Shown here: piece after piece, positions 43,266-52,385 of the stretch
Position numbering within the stretch: position 1 is the first letter of the stretch
How the letters are laid out: each line of letters opens with the position of its first letter
NCBI RefSeq assembly: GCF_036231965.1
Contig: NZ_CP109499.1
Location: 1,550,001-1,614,000 of the forward strand
From: Streptomyces sp. NBC_01428
GTDB taxonomy: Bacteria; Actinomycetota; Actinomycetes; Streptomycetales; Streptomycetaceae
Length of the DNA stretch: 64,000 nt
Direction: 5' to 3'
The notes under the pieces: model-generated
Told to the model about the DNA's origin: nothing
Seen by the model: the letters and a program-made list of their open reading frames with translations, nothing else
Database searches by the model: none
Position numbers and translations under genes: made by a program

Positions 43266-43389
43266 CGGGCGGGAACCTCCAGAAGAACTCGAAGCGGCGG
43301 GCAGGGGCCCTCACAGTACCCGCGAGCGGGCCGGAACCGGTGGTCATGAGGGAAGCCCGGGAAGGGACGGGACACGGGGCGGTCGGGCG

Positions 43390-43442
43390 GTCCCGCCGGA
43401 CGTCACCCCGCAGGTCACGGGGTGGGTCGCGGCCGGCGGGAC
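43390..43442 (-). terminator. Nested hairpin between rhaM and the lacI gene
   Basis: Outer 10-bp arms (43390-43399 and 43433-43442, GTCCCGCCGG type) enclose an inner 6-bp hairpin (43405-43410 with 43418-43423). It lies 20 bp after the rhaM stop on the minus strand and would end the transport operon before the regulator gene. Confidence 0.6.
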
Positions 43443-43462
43443 GCGCGCGTCGTGGCGCCGGG

Positions 43463-43786
43463 TCAGGCGAGGTGGAACACCTCGGTGAGGGGTTTCATGG
43501 CCTCGTCGGGCCGGGCGCCGTCCAGTGCGGTGAAGAACGGCGCCATCTCCGCCTGCCAGCGGGCGTTGACGTCGGTGGCCTCCATGGCGGCCCGGGCCGC
43601 GGCGAAGTCCTCGGTCTCCAGGTAACCGACCAGCAGGCCGTCCTCGCGCAGGAAGAGCGAGTAGTTGTGCCAGCCGGTGGCCGAGAGCGCGTCGAGCATC
43701 TCGGGCCACACGGCGGCGTGCCGCTCGCGGTACTCGTCGAGGCGGTCCGCACGGACCTTCAGCAGGAAACACACACGGTGCGTCAA
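43463..43786 (-). CDS. rhaM: L-rhamnose mutarotase
   Basis: The 107-residue protein is a full-length match to the RhaM/RhaU pattern: CFLLKVRADRLDEYRERHAAVWPEMLDALSATGWHNYSLFLREDGLLVGYLETEDF, with conserved His and the Trp/Tyr active-site pair, and MAPFF near the end. It interconverts alpha and beta anomers of L-rhamnose. Start TTG at 43786 with GGAGGG just upstream; a GTG 12 nt further in is possible. It is the last gene of the transport operon. Confidence 0.92.
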   Translation of the reverse strand: MTHRVCFLLKVRADRLDEYRERHAAVWPEMLDALSATGWHNYSLFLREDGLLVGYLETEDFAAARAAMEATDVNARWQAEMAPFFTALDGARPDEAMKPLTEVFHLA

Positions 43787-43825
43787 CGACCCTCCCGGGC
43801 CTGGAAGTCGAGCCGGCCGGGACGG

Positions 43826-44914
43826 TCAGAAGTCGAACTGGTCGATGTTCTTCGCGTCGAAGACGGTCGGCTTGCCGAGGTTGATCACGCCGTCCTTGCC
43901 GATGGTGAAGGAGCCCATGTCACCGGCCTTGAACGTCTCACCCTCCTTGCCGGTGATCTGCCCCGAGGCGAGCGCCACGGCGGTGCGGGCGGCCAGCTCG
44001 CCGAGCTTCGCCGGGTCCCACAGCTCGAAGCCCTCGACAGTGCCGTTCTTCACGTACTTGCGCATGTCGTTCGGGGTGCCGAGGCCGGAGAGCTTGACCT
44101 TGCCCTTGTACTTGGAGCCGGACAGGTACTGCGCGGCCGCCTTGATGCCGACGGTGGTCGGCGAGATGATCCCGGCGAGCTTGGGGTGCTCCTGGAGGAG
44201 GCCCTGGGTCTGCTGGAAGGACTGCTGGGCGTCGTCGTTGCCGTAGGCGACCTTGACCAGCTTGATGTTCTTGTACTTGGGGTCCTTCAGCTCGTCCTTC
44301 ATGAAGTCGATCCAGGTGTTCTGGTTCGTCGCGGTCTGCGCGGCGGACAGGATCGCGATCTCGCCCTTGTAGCCGATCTGCTGGGCGAGGAGCTGCACCT
44401 CGGTGCGGCCGAGGTCCTCGGCGCTGGCCTGCGAGACGAAGGCGTTGCGGCAGTCGGCCTTGGTGTCGGAGTCGTAGGTGACGACCTTGATCTTGTTCGT
44501 CATCGCCTGCTTGAGCGCGGTGCACAGCGCGCCCGGGTCCTGCGCGGACACGGCCATGGCGTTCACCTGCTGCTGGGTGAGCGTGTTGACGTAACTGACC
44601 TGGCCGCTGGTGTCGGTGGCGCTGCTCGGGCCGACCTCCTTGTAGGTGGAGCCGAGCTCCTTGAGCGCCTTCTCGCCGCCCTTGTCGGCGGAGGTGAAGT
44701 AGGGGTTGTTGACCTGCTTGGGCAGGAAGCCGACGGTCAGCCCCTTCTTGGTGGCCGCGTTCGGGTCGGCCTTGGCGCCGCCGGCCGCGGAGTTGGAGCC
44801 GCCCGAGTCCTTGACGTCGTTCTTGGTGGTGCCGCCGCACGCGGTGACGGCCAGGGCGAGGGAGGTGACGGCGGCGAGCGCCGCGCAGGTACGGCGGATC
44901 GAAGACTTGCGCAT
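43826..44914 (-). CDS. rhaS: Rhamnose ABC transporter substrate-binding lipoprotein
   Basis: The 362-residue protein has a lipoprotein signal, RRTCAALAAVTSLALAVTACGG (Cys near residue 26). The mature domain is of the sugar-binding type: LTVGFLPKQVNNPYFTSADKGGEKALKELG, VNAMAVSAQDPGALCTALKQAM and VKVVTYDSDTKADCRNAFVSQASAEDLGR. This is the RhaS pattern of Gram-positive and alpha-proteobacterial rhamnose importers. It follows the two permease genes and delivers L-rhamnose. Confidence 0.9.
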   Translation of the reverse strand: MRKSSIRRTCAALAAVTSLALAVTACGGTTKNDVKDSGGSNSAAGGAKADPNAATKKGLTVGFLPKQVNNPYFTSADKGGEKALKELGSTYKEVGPSSATDTSGQVSYVNTLTQQQVNAMAVSAQDPGALCTALKQAMTNKIKVVTYDSDTKADCRNAFVSQASAEDLGRTEVQLLAQQIGYKGEIAILSAAQTATNQNTWIDFMKDELKDPKYKNIKLVKVAYGNDDAQQSFQQTQGLLQEHPKLAGIISPTTVGIKAAAQYLSGSKYKGKVKLSGLGTPNDMRKYVKNGTVEGFELWDPAKLGELAARTAVALASGQITGKEGETFKAGDMGSFTIGKDGVINLGKPTVFDAKNIDQFDF

Positions 44915-44948
44915 GGCTGACGGTCCTTTACGGGGGTGAGCGGAGCGG

Positions 44949-45941
44949 TTACGAGATCGGAGTCGAGGCGGCTCTGCGGCCCGCCCTCGCTACGGAGATC
45001 TGCCGTGCGACCCGGGGGCCGAGCACGGAGACGACGAGCAGAACGCCGGTGACGACGATCTGCGACTGCGCGGAGACGTTGAGGAGGCTCATCACGTTCT
45101 GGAGTGCGCCGAGCAGGAAGACTCCCGCGACGGCGCCGCCGAGCGTGCCCTTGCCGCCGTCGAAGTCGATGCCGCCGAGCAGGACGGCGGCCACGACGGA
45201 CAGTTCGAGCCCGTTGGCGTTGTCGTAGCGGGCGCTGGCGTAGTGCAGGGCCCAGAAGACGCCGGTCAGGGAGGCCATCAGACCGGTCGCGACGAACAGG
45301 AGCAGCTTCTGCCGCTTGACGCGGATGCCGGCGAAGCGGGCGGCCTCCTCGTTGGCGCCGATGGCGAACGACGACCGCCCGAAGGGGGTGGCGTGCAGCA
45401 CGACGACGGCGACGGCGAGGAGGACCAGGAAGGGCAGCAGGGCCTGCGGGACGAACGTGTCACCGATGCGTCCGGCGGCGAAGTTCAGGTACGGGGTGGG
45501 GAAGTCGGTGACCGCGTCGGAGCCGAGCACGATCTGCGCGATGCCCCGGTAGGCGGCCAGCGTGCCGATGGTGACGGCGAGGGACGGCAGCCCGAGCCGG
45601 GTCACCAGCAGGCCGTTGACCAGTCCGCACGCCACGCCGAGCAGCAGGCACAGCGGGATGATCGTCTCGATCGACATGCCCTGGTTCCACAGGACGCCCA
45701 TCACCGAGCCGGAGAGTCCCGCCGTGGAGGCGACCGACAGGTCGATCTCGCCGGCGACCACGAGCAGGGTCATCGGCAGGGCGATCAGCGCGATCGGCAG
45801 GGTGTTGCCGATCAGGAACGACAGGTTGAGGGCGTTGCCGAAACCGTCCACGAAGGAGAAGGAGAACAGCAGCAGGACGATGAGGAGGGCGCCGACGACC
45901 GTGTCCCAGCGGACGGCGCGCGCGAGAGCGGAGTCAGCCAT
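44949..45941 (-). CDS. rhaQ: Rhamnose ABC transporter permease
   Basis: The 330-residue protein has about nine to ten hydrophobic segments of the RbsC/branched-chain permease type. LPIALIALPMTLLVVAGEIDLSVASTAGLSG is the conserved GEIDLS helix region, and LGLPSLAVTIGTLAAYRGIAQIVLGSDAVTDFP follows. ANEEAARFAGIRVKRQKLLLFV is the ATPase contact. LSVVAAVLLGGIDFDGGKGTLGGAVAGVFLLG is a well-conserved C-terminal signature. It overlaps the next-upstream permease by 8 nt. Confidence 0.9.
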   Translation of the reverse strand: MADSALARAVRWDTVVGALLIVLLLFSFSFVDGFGNALNLSFLIGNTLPIALIALPMTLLVVAGEIDLSVASTAGLSGSVMGVLWNQGMSIETIIPLCLLLGVACGLVNGLLVTRLGLPSLAVTIGTLAAYRGIAQIVLGSDAVTDFPTPYLNFAAGRIGDTFVPQALLPFLVLLAVAVVVLHATPFGRSSFAIGANEEAARFAGIRVKRQKLLLFVATGLMASLTGVFWALHYASARYDNANGLELSVVAAVLLGGIDFDGGKGTLGGAVAGVFLLGALQNVMSLLNVSAQSQIVVTGVLLVVSVLGPRVARQISVARAGRRAASTPIS

Positions 45942-46974
45942 GGCGGGCGTTCCTCTTCTTCAGGGCGGAGGCCACGCGCAGCGCGACGACCCGGTCGACC
46001 GCGATGGCGAGGATGAGCAGGATGCCGTTGATGGCGAGCACCCAGACGGAGCTGACGCCGAGGGCGGGCAGCACGCTGTTGACGGAGGTCAGCAGGAGGG
46101 CGCCGAGGGCCGCGCCGTAGACGCTGCCGGAGCCGCCGGTGAAGACGACGCCGCCGACCACGACCGCGCTGACGACGGTGAGTTCGTAGCCGTTGCCGGT
46201 GCCGGAGTCGACGTTGCCGAACCGGGCGAGGTACAGGGCGCCGGCGAGTCCGGCGAGTCCGCCGCAGACGATGTACGCGGTGAGGATGCGCTTGCGGACC
46301 GGGATGCCGGCGAGGCGGGCGGCCTCGGGGTTGGAGCCGAGGGCGTACAGCTCGCGGCCGCTCCCGAAGTGCTTCAGGTAGTACGCGGTGACCACGAGGA
46401 CGGCCAGGGCGATGAGCGCGAGGTACGGGACGGCGGAGATGCCGCCGGAGCCGAAGTCGACGAAACCGCCGGACAGGTCGGCCGCGGTGATCTGGCGGGA
46501 GCCGACCCAGATGGAGTCGATGCCGCGGATGATGTAGAGCGTGCCCAGGGTGACGACGAGGGCGGGCACCTGGCCGAGGCTGACGAGGAGTCCGTTGACG
46601 AGTCCGCAGCCGATGCCGAGGAGCACGGCGAGGACGATCGCGACGACGCCGTTGCCGCCGCCCTGGAGGTAGGTGCCGGCCGCGAAGGCGCTGATGCCGA
46701 GGGTCGAGCCGACCGACAGGTCGACGTTGCGGGTGATCACGACGAGGGACTGGCCGGTGGCGACCAGCACGAGGATGGTCGCGTTCAGCAGGAGGTCCTT
46801 GATGCCCTGTTCGGACAGGAACTCGCTGTTGCCCATCTGGGTGACGGCGATCATCACCAGGAAGACGGCCAGGATGGCGAGTTCGCGCATCTTGAAGACG
46901 CGGTCCACCAGCCGGGTGCCGCTGGACTTGGGCACCTCGGTGGCGGGGGCGGGGGTGGGCGCGGTGACCGTCAT
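45934..46974 (-). CDS. rhaP: Rhamnose ABC transporter permease
   Basis: The 346-residue protein has an N-terminal Pro/Thr-rich tail and about nine hydrophobic segments. [26 protein letters not shown] corresponds to the NVDLSVG motif, then [30 protein letters not shown] and [50 protein letters not shown] closes the signature. It overlaps the upstream ATPase gene by 4 nt (start ATG at 46974, ATPase stop at 46971). It pairs with RhaQ to form the pore. Confidence 0.9.
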   Translation of the reverse strand: MTVTAPTPAPATEVPKSSGTRLVDRVFKMRELAILAVFLVMIAVTQMGNSEFLSEQGIKDLLLNATILVLVATGQSLVVITRNVDLSVGSTLGISAFAAGTYLQGGGNGVVAIVLAVLLGIGCGLVNGLLVSLGQVPALVVTLGTLYIIRGIDSIWVGSRQITAADLSGGFVDFGSGGISAVPYLALIALAVLVVTAYYLKHFGSGRELYALGSNPEAARLAGIPVRKRILTAYIVCGGLAGLAGALYLARFGNVDSGTGNGYELTVVSAVVVGGVVFTGGSGSVYGAALGALLLTSVNSVLPALGVSSVWVLAINGILLILAIAVDRVVALRVASALKKRNARHG

Positions 46975-48488
46975 GCGGCGGCCCTCCCGGTGGCTGCGGC
47001 CATCACGGTTTCCTCGGTGGCTTCGGAGCGTGGGATCTCGGCGGTGAGCCGGCCCTCGTGCATCACGAGCACGCGGTCGGCCATGCCGAGGATCTCGGGC
47101 AGATCGGAGGAGATCATCAGGACGGCCACCCCGTCGGCGGCCAGCTCGCTCAGCAACCGGTGGACCTCGGCCTTCGTGCCGACGTCGATGCCACGCGTCG
47201 GCTCGTCGACGATGAGCACCTTGGGGCCGGTGGCGAGCCACTTGGCGAGGACGACCTTCTGCTGGTTGCCGCCGGAGAGCGTGGCGACGGTGTCGGCGAT
47301 CCGGGCGTACTTCACCTGGAGCCTGACGGCCCAGTCGAGGGAGCGGCTGCGCTCGGCGCCGCGGTCCATCAGGCCGGCCCGGGCCGTCGTCCGCAGCCCG
47401 GTGAGGCCGATGTTGCGCTCGATGGACATGTCCATCACCAGACCCTGGGCGCGGCGGTCCTCGGGGACGAGCGCGAGGCCGGCGGCCATGGCGGTGGACG
47501 GGGCGCCGTTCGTCAGCGCCTTCCCGTCGATCTGCACCTCGCCGGCGTCCCAGCGGTCCACCCCGAACACGGAGCGGGCCACCTCGGTGCGGCCGGCGCC
47601 GACGAGACCGGCGAGGCCGACGATCTCGCCGCGCCGGACGTCGAAGGAGATGTCGGTGAAGACGCCCTCCCGGGTCAGCCGGCGCACGCTCAGGGCGACT
47701 TCGCCGGCTTCGACGTCCTGCTTGGGGTAGAGCTCGTCGAGGTCGCGGCCGACCATGCGGCGGACCAGGTCGTCCTCGGTCATGCCCTCCAGCGGCTCGC
47801 TGGAGATGAGGGCCCCGTCGCGCAGGGTCGTGACGCGCCGGCAGATCTGGAAGATCTCCTCCAGCCGGTGCGAGATGAACAGCACCGCGGAGCCCTGATC
47901 GCGCAGGGTGCGCACCACGCCGAACAGACGGGCCACCTCGCTGCCGGTGAGGGCGGCGGTGGGCTCGTCCATGATCAGGACGCGGGCGTCGAAGGAGAGC
48001 GCCTTGGCGATCTCGACGATCTGCTGGTCGGCGATGGACAGTCCGCGTGCCGGGCGCTCGGGGTCGAGTTCGACGCCGAGGCGCTTCATCAGGGCGGCGG
48101 TCGCCGCGTGGGTCGCCTTGTGGTCGATGCGGCCGAGGGCCCGCCGCGGCTGGCGGCCCATGAAGATGTTCTCGGCGATCGAGAGGTCGGGGAAGAGGGT
48201 GGGTTCCTGGTAGATCACCGCGATGCCCGCGTCACGGGCGTCGGCGGGGCCGTGGAAGACGACGGGTTGGCCGTCCAGGATCACCTGGCCGGCGTCCGGT
48301 CGGTGCACGCCGGCGAGCGCCTTGATGAGGGTCGACTTGCCCGCGCCGTTCTCTCCGGCGAGCGCGTGCACCTCGCCGGGGAACAGTTCCAGGGACACGT
48401 CCCGCAGGGCGCGCACGGCGCCGAAGGACTTCGACAGGTCCTTCAGCGCCAGCACCGGGGTCGGTCCCGTGTCGGACGGGTGGGTCAT
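46971..48488 (-). CDS. rhaT: Rhamnose ABC transporter ATP-binding protein (two NBDs)
   Basis: The 505-residue protein has two tandem nucleotide-binding domains. The first has [16 protein letters not shown] (Walker A), the signature-like [17 protein letters not shown] and [11 protein letters not shown] (Walker B). The second has the degenerate [17 protein letters not shown] and [36 protein letters not shown]. This is the RbsA/MglA-type sugar importer ATPase. It is the first gene of the transport operon on the minus strand. Confidence 0.92.
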   Translation of the reverse strand: MTHPSDTGPTPVLALKDLSKSFGAVRALRDVSLELFPGEVHALAGENGAGKSTLIKALAGVHRPDAGQVILDGQPVVFHGPADARDAGIAVIYQEPTLFPDLSIAENIFMGRQPRRALGRIDHKATHAATAALMKRLGVELDPERPARGLSIADQQIVEIAKALSFDARVLIMDEPTAALTGSEVARLFGVVRTLRDQGSAVLFISHRLEEIFQICRRVTTLRDGALISSEPLEGMTEDDLVRRMVGRDLDELYPKQDVEAGEVALSVRRLTREGVFTDISFDVRRGEIVGLAGLVGAGRTEVARSVFGVDRWDAGEVQIDGKALTNGAPSTAMAAGLALVPEDRRAQGLVMDMSIERNIGLTGLRTTARAGLMDRGAERSRSLDWAVRLQVKYARIADTVATLSGGNQQKVVLAKWLATGPKVLIVDEPTRGIDVGTKAEVHRLLSELAADGVAVLMISSDLPEILGMADRVLVMHEGRLTAEIPRSEATEETVMAAATGRAAA

Positions 48489-48533
48489 GAGGGGCTCCTC
48501 GACGACGCCTGCGGGACGGCCCCCACGACGTCG

Positions 48534-48589
48534 TGAAAGGTTTCAATTGGGTTGCCGGGACGTTAGGCAGGTCACCCAGGTCACGTCAA
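48534..48589 (-). promoter_or_regulatory. Promoter and LacI operator of the rha transport operon
   Basis: Read on the minus strand, TTGACG (48584-48589) and CTAACG (48561-48566) are 17 bp apart. Downstream lies TGAAAGGTTTCA (48534-48545), a near-palindrome that matches LacI-family sites and sits in the early transcribed region before rhaT. Confidence 0.65.
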
Positions 48590-48662
48590 TGGGTTCGTGG
48601 CGAAATTCTTCGAGGGCCAAAGGTCACAGCAGAGTCACGAACAAAGGCCGGCGCCGGAGGGG

Positions 48663-48710
48663 TTGACAGCCCTTCGGGGTGCTCATAGCTTCGCTCCTGA
48701 ATCGTTTCAG
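48663..48710 (+). promoter_or_regulatory. Promoter and LacI operator of the rha catabolic operon
   Basis: TTGACA (48663-48668), 17 bp, then TAGCTT (48686-48691) form a good promoter. CTGAATCGTTTCAG (48697-48710) is an almost perfect palindrome overlapping the expected start site. The core TGAA-N4-TTCA is the same as in the divergent operator at 48534. The rest of the 353-bp gap (48489-48841) is untranslated leader. Confidence 0.7.
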
Positions 48711-48841
48711 CCGTCGTGTTCAGCAAGCCGGTGAGCAGCCTCGGGGGAAGCCCGCGTGGCGGGGCCCCGGGAAGCGTGCACCGAAGCGGTTCAGGAAGCC
48801 GTCGGAAAGCCGTTCCCACTCGAAGTCGTAGGAGCCCCGAA

Positions 48842-50002
48842 GTGACCGAGTTCGCCGCGGTGAAGGCCGCGCTCAAGACCCAGGCCGTCGAGACGCCGTC
48901 GTGGGCGTACGGGAACTCGGGAACCCGGTTCAAGGTCTTCGCGCAACCGGGCGTGCCCCGGACCCCCGAGGAGAAGATCGACGACGCGGCCAAGGTCCAC
49001 GAGTTCACCGGCGCCGCCCCGACCGTCGCCCTGCACATCCCCTGGGACCGGGTCGACGACTTCGCGGCGCTCGCCAAGCACGCCGAGGAGCGCGGCCTGA
49101 AGCTGGGCGCGATCAACTCCAACACCTTCCAGGACGACGACTACCGGCTCGGGTCCGTCTGCCACCCGGACGCCGCGGTGCGCCGCAAGGCCGTGGGCCA
49201 CCTGCTCGAATGCGTCGACATCATGGACGCGACGGGCTCCCGGGACCTCAAGCTGTGGTTCGCGGACGGAACCAACTACCCCGGCCAGGACGACCTGCGC
49301 GAGCGCCAGGACCGGCTGACCGAGGCCCTCGCCCAGGTCCACGACCGGCTCGGCGACGACCAGCGCATGCTGCTGGAGTACAAGTTCTTCGAGCCCGCCT
49401 TCTACGCCACCGACGTCCCCGACTGGGGCACGGCCTACGCGCACTGCCTCAAGCTCGGCCCCAAGGCGCAGGTCGTCGTCGACACCGGGCACCACGCGCC
49501 CGGCACCAACATCGAGTTCATCGTCGCCACCCTGCTGCGCGAGGGGAAGCTCGGCGCCTTCGACTTCAACTCCCGCTTCTACGCCGACGACGACCTCATG
49601 GTCGGCGCGGCCGACCCCTTCCAGCTGTTCCGGATCATGTACGAGGTGATCCGCGGCGGCGGCTTCACCTCCGACGTCGCCTTCATGCTCGACCAGTGCC
49701 ACAACATCGAGGCGAAGATCCCGGCGATCATCCGGTCGGTGATGAACGTCCAGGAGGCCACGGCCAAGGCGCTCCTCGTCGACCGTGACGCGCTCGCCGC
49801 GGCCCAGCGCTCCGGGGACGTCCTGGCCGCCAACGCGGTCGTCATGGACGCCTACAACACGGACGTGCGGCCGCTGCTCGCCGAGGTGCGCACCGAGCTG
49901 GGACTCGACCCCGACCCGGTGGCCGCGTACCACCGCTCGGGGTGGGCCGAGCGGATCGCCGCCGAGCGGGTGGGGGGACAGCAGGCAGGGTGGGGCGCGT
50001 AG
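48842..50002 (+). CDS. rhaI: L-rhamnose isomerase
   Basis: The 386-residue enzyme converts L-rhamnose to L-rhamnulose using divalent metal. It is the RhaI type of the xylose-isomerase-like TIM barrel family and not the RhaA type. SRDLKLWFADGTNYPGQDD, RMLLEYKFFEPAFYATDVPDWG, VVVDTGHHAPGTNIEFIVATLLREG and GAFDFNSRFYADDDLMVGA contain the metal and substrate ligands. GTG start at 48842 follows AGGAG by about 8 nt. It is the first gene of the catabolic operon. Confidence 0.92.
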   Translation: MTEFAAVKAALKTQAVETPSWAYGNSGTRFKVFAQPGVPRTPEEKIDDAAKVHEFTGAAPTVALHIPWDRVDDFAALAKHAEERGLKLGAINSNTFQDDDYRLGSVCHPDAAVRRKAVGHLLECVDIMDATGSRDLKLWFADGTNYPGQDDLRERQDRLTEALAQVHDRLGDDQRMLLEYKFFEPAFYATDVPDWGTAYAHCLKLGPKAQVVVDTGHHAPGTNIEFIVATLLREGKLGAFDFNSRFYADDDLMVGAADPFQLFRIMYEVIRGGGFTSDVAFMLDQCHNIEAKIPAIIRSVMNVQEATAKALLVDRDALAAAQRSGDVLAANAVVMDAYNTDVRPLLAEVRTELGLDPDPVAAYHRSGWAERIAAERVGGQQAGWGA

Positions 50003-50033
50003 GCAGGCGCCGGTTCCGTATGGGCGCCCGCTC

Positions 50034-50117
50034 TCTCTGAGGACTCACGCTGTCCGAGGGCTCGGGCTCGCTCTGTCCGAGGGCTCGCTCTGTCTCTCAC
50101 TCCTTCTGAGGGCTCGC
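50034..50117. repeat. Degenerate GAGGGCTCG-type tandem repeat in the rhaI-rhaEW gap
   Basis: The unit CTGTCCGAGGGCTCG occurs exactly at 50050-50064 and 50073-50087 (23-bp period). Degenerate copies lie near 50034 and 50105. The repeats contain GAG/CTC dyads that could form short hairpins. They fill part of the 343-bp gap between rhaI and rhaEW. Confidence 0.55.
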
Positions 50118-50235
50118 CTCCCTGAGGAGGGGCCGTCCTCCGCTCCGGAGGTCCGTGGCCGGGCGGAGTGGGGGCCCGGTCGCCGGGTTGCGTCTGCCCC
50201 GCGGGCCGGTCGCCGGGGCGCGAAGACCGTTGTGG

Positions 50236-50271
50236 CCGGTCGCGCCGTTCCCCGCGCCCCTGACGGGGCGC
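50236..50271. repeat. Common Streptomyces repeat with hairpin in the rhaI-rhaEW gap
   Basis: The stretch ends in GCGCCCC-TGAC-GGGGCGC, preceded by GTCGCGCCGTTCCC. A near-identical element (with GCGCAGTTCCCCGCGCCCC) is abundant in intergenic regions of Streptomyces. Its 7-bp stem may act as a partial terminator or RNA-stability element. Confidence 0.55.
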
Positions 50272-50345
50272 TCCTGCTCGGGTTCCTCTTAGTGCACCTC
50301 TTCCTCACCCCCCTTCCTCCCCTCCTCTTCCAAAGGATCCGGAAC

Positions 50346-52385
50346 ATGGCACCCCATCCCGAAGCCGCCGCTCTGCTGGCCCGGTCCCGCCGGCTCGGCG
50401 CGGATCCCCGCAACACCAACTACGCGGGCGGCAACACCTCCGCGAAGGGCACCGACACCGACCCCGTGACCGGTGGGGAGGTCGAGCTGATGTGGGTGAA
50501 GGGGTCGGGCGGCGACCTCGGCACGCTCACCGAGGGCGGGCTCGCGGTACTGCGCCTGGACCGCCTGCGGGCGATGACCGAGGTGTACCCGGGCGTCGAG
50601 CGCGAGGACGAGATGGTCGCCGCCTTCGACTACTGCCTGCACGGCAAGGGCGGTGCCGCCCCCTCCATCGACACCGCGATGCACGGACTCGTCGACGCGC
50701 CGCACGTCGACCACCTGCACCCCGACTCCGGGATCGCGCTGGCCTGCGCGGCCGACGGGGAGAAGCTGACGTCCGCGTGCTTCGGCGACAGCGTGGTGTG
50801 GGTGCCGTGGCGCCGGCCCGGCTTCCAGCTCGGCCTCGACATCGCGGCGGTCAAGGAGGCCAACCCCGAGGCGATCGGCTGCGTCCTGGGCGGGCACGGC
50901 ATCACCGCGTGGGGCGCCACGGCCGAGGAGTGCGAGCGCAACTCGCTGCACATCATCCGCACCGCCGAGGCCTTCCTCGCCGACCGCGGCAGGGCGGAGC
51001 CGTTCGGGCCCGTCGTCGAGGGGTTCGAACCGCTCGCCCCGGCCGACCGCCGTGAGCGCGCCGCCGCGCTGGCCCCGCACGTACGCGCCCTGGCCTCGCA
51101 GGACCGGCCGCAGGTCGGTCACTTCACCGACTCCGACGAGGTGCTGGACTTCCTCGCCCGCGCCGAGCACCCCCGGCTCGCGGCGCTCGGCACCTCGTGC
51201 CCCGACCACTTCCTGCGCACCAAGGTCAGGCCGCTCGTCCTCGACCTGCCGCCGGCCGCCTCCCTCGACGACGCGGTCGCCCGCCTGAAGGAGCTGCACG
51301 CCGCGTACCGCGTGGAGTACGCCGCCTACTACGAGCGGCACGCGGAGCCCGGCTCCCCCGCGATGCGCGGCGCCGACCCGGCGATCGTGCTGGTTCCCGG
51401 GGTCGGCATGTTCTCCTTCGGCAAGGACAAGCAGACGGCACGGGTGGCGGGCGAGTTCTACGTGAACGCCGTCAACGTGATGCGCGGCGCCGAGGCCGTC
51501 TCGACGTACGCGCCGATCGAGGAGTCGGAGAAGTTCCGCATCGAGTACTGGGCCCTGGAGGAGGCCAAGCTCCAGCGGATGCCGAAGCCCAAGCCGCTCG
51601 CCACCCGGGTGGCGCTGGTGACGGGCGCGGGCAGCGGCATCGGCAGGGCCATCGCGGAGCGGCTGGCGGCCGAGGGCGCGTGCGTGGTGGTCGCGGACCT
51701 CAACGCCGAGGGCGCCGAGGAGGTCGCCGCCGGTCTCGGCGGTCCCGACAAGGCCGTCGCGGTCCGGGTGGACGTCACCTCCGAGGAGCAGATCGCCGAG
51801 GCGTTCAAGGCGGCGGTGCTGGCGTTCGGCGGGGTCGACCTGGTGGTCAACAACGCGGGCATCTCGATCTCCAAGCCGCTGCTGGAGACCACGGCGAAGG
51901 ACTGGGACCTCCAGCACGACATCATGGCGCGCGGCTCCTTCCTCGTCTCGCGGGAGGCGGCCCGGGTGATGATCGCGCAGGAACTGGGCGGGGACATCGT
52001 CTACATCGCCTCCAAGAACGCGGTGTTCGCCGGACCCAACAACATCGCCTACTCCGCCACCAAGGCCGACCAGGCTCATCAAGTACGGCTCCTCGCAGCC
52101 GAGTTGGGCGCACACGGCATCCGCGTCAACGGTGTCAACCCGGACGGGGTGGTGCGCGGCTCGGGCATCTTCGCGGGCGGCTGGGGTGCCCAGCGGGCCG
52201 CGACGTACGGCATCGAGGAGGAGAAGCTCGGCGAGTTCTACGCCCAACGGACCATCCTCAAGCGGGAGGTGCTGCCGGAGCATGTCGCGAACGCCGTGTT
52301 CGCGCTGACCGGCGGGGACCTGACGCACACCACGGGGCTGCACGTCCCGGTCGACGCCGGCGTCGCCGCCGCGTTCCTGCGATGA
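50346..52385 (+). CDS. rhaEW: Bifunctional rhamnulose-1-phosphate aldolase / lactaldehyde dehydrogenase
   Basis: The 679-residue protein fuses two enzymes. The N-terminal part (to about 400) is a class II aldolase/adducin fold: NTNYAGGNTSAKG, then VDAPHVDHLHPDSGIALACA and GGHGITAWG hold the metal His ligands. It cleaves L-rhamnulose 1-phosphate to dihydroxyacetone phosphate and L-lactaldehyde. The C-terminal SDR part (about 415-679) has RVALVTGAGSGIGRAIAERLAAEGA, NNAGISISKPL and the catalytic AYSATKADQ (Tyr-x-x-x-Lys); it should oxidise lactaldehyde to lactate. This RhaEW arrangement is known in Bacillus and actinomycetes. The ATG has AGGATCCGGA upstream; the kinase gene follows with an ATGA overlap. 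Confidence 0.92.
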   Translation: MAPHPEAAALLARSRRLGADPRNTNYAGGNTSAKGTDTDPVTGGEVELMWVKGSGGDLGTLTEGGLAVLRLDRLRAMTEVYPGVEREDEMVAAFDYCLHGKGGAAPSIDTAMHGLVDAPHVDHLHPDSGIALACAADGEKLTSACFGDSVVWVPWRRPGFQLGLDIAAVKEANPEAIGCVLGGHGITAWGATAEECERNSLHIIRTAEAFLADRGRAEPFGPVVEGFEPLAPADRRERAAALAPHVRALASQDRPQVGHFTDSDEVLDFLARAEHPRLAALGTSCPDHFLRTKVRPLVLDLPPAASLDDAVARLKELHAAYRVEYAAYYERHAEPGSPAMRGADPAIVLVPGVGMFSFGKDKQTARVAGEFYVNAVNVMRGAEAVSTYAPIEESEKFRIEYWALEEAKLQRMPKPKPLATRVALVTGAGSGIGRAIAERLAAEGACVVVADLNAEGAEEVAAGLGGPDKAVAVRVDVTSEEQIAEAFKAAVLAFGGVDLVVNNAGISISKPLLETTAKDWDLQHDIMARGSFLVSREAARVMIAQELGGDIVYIASKNAVFAGPNNIAYSATKADQAHQVRLLAAELGAHGIRVNGVNPDGVVRGSGIFAGGWGAQRAATYGIEEEKLGEFYAQRTILKREVLPEHVANAVFALTGGDLTHTTGLHVPVDAGVAAAFLR

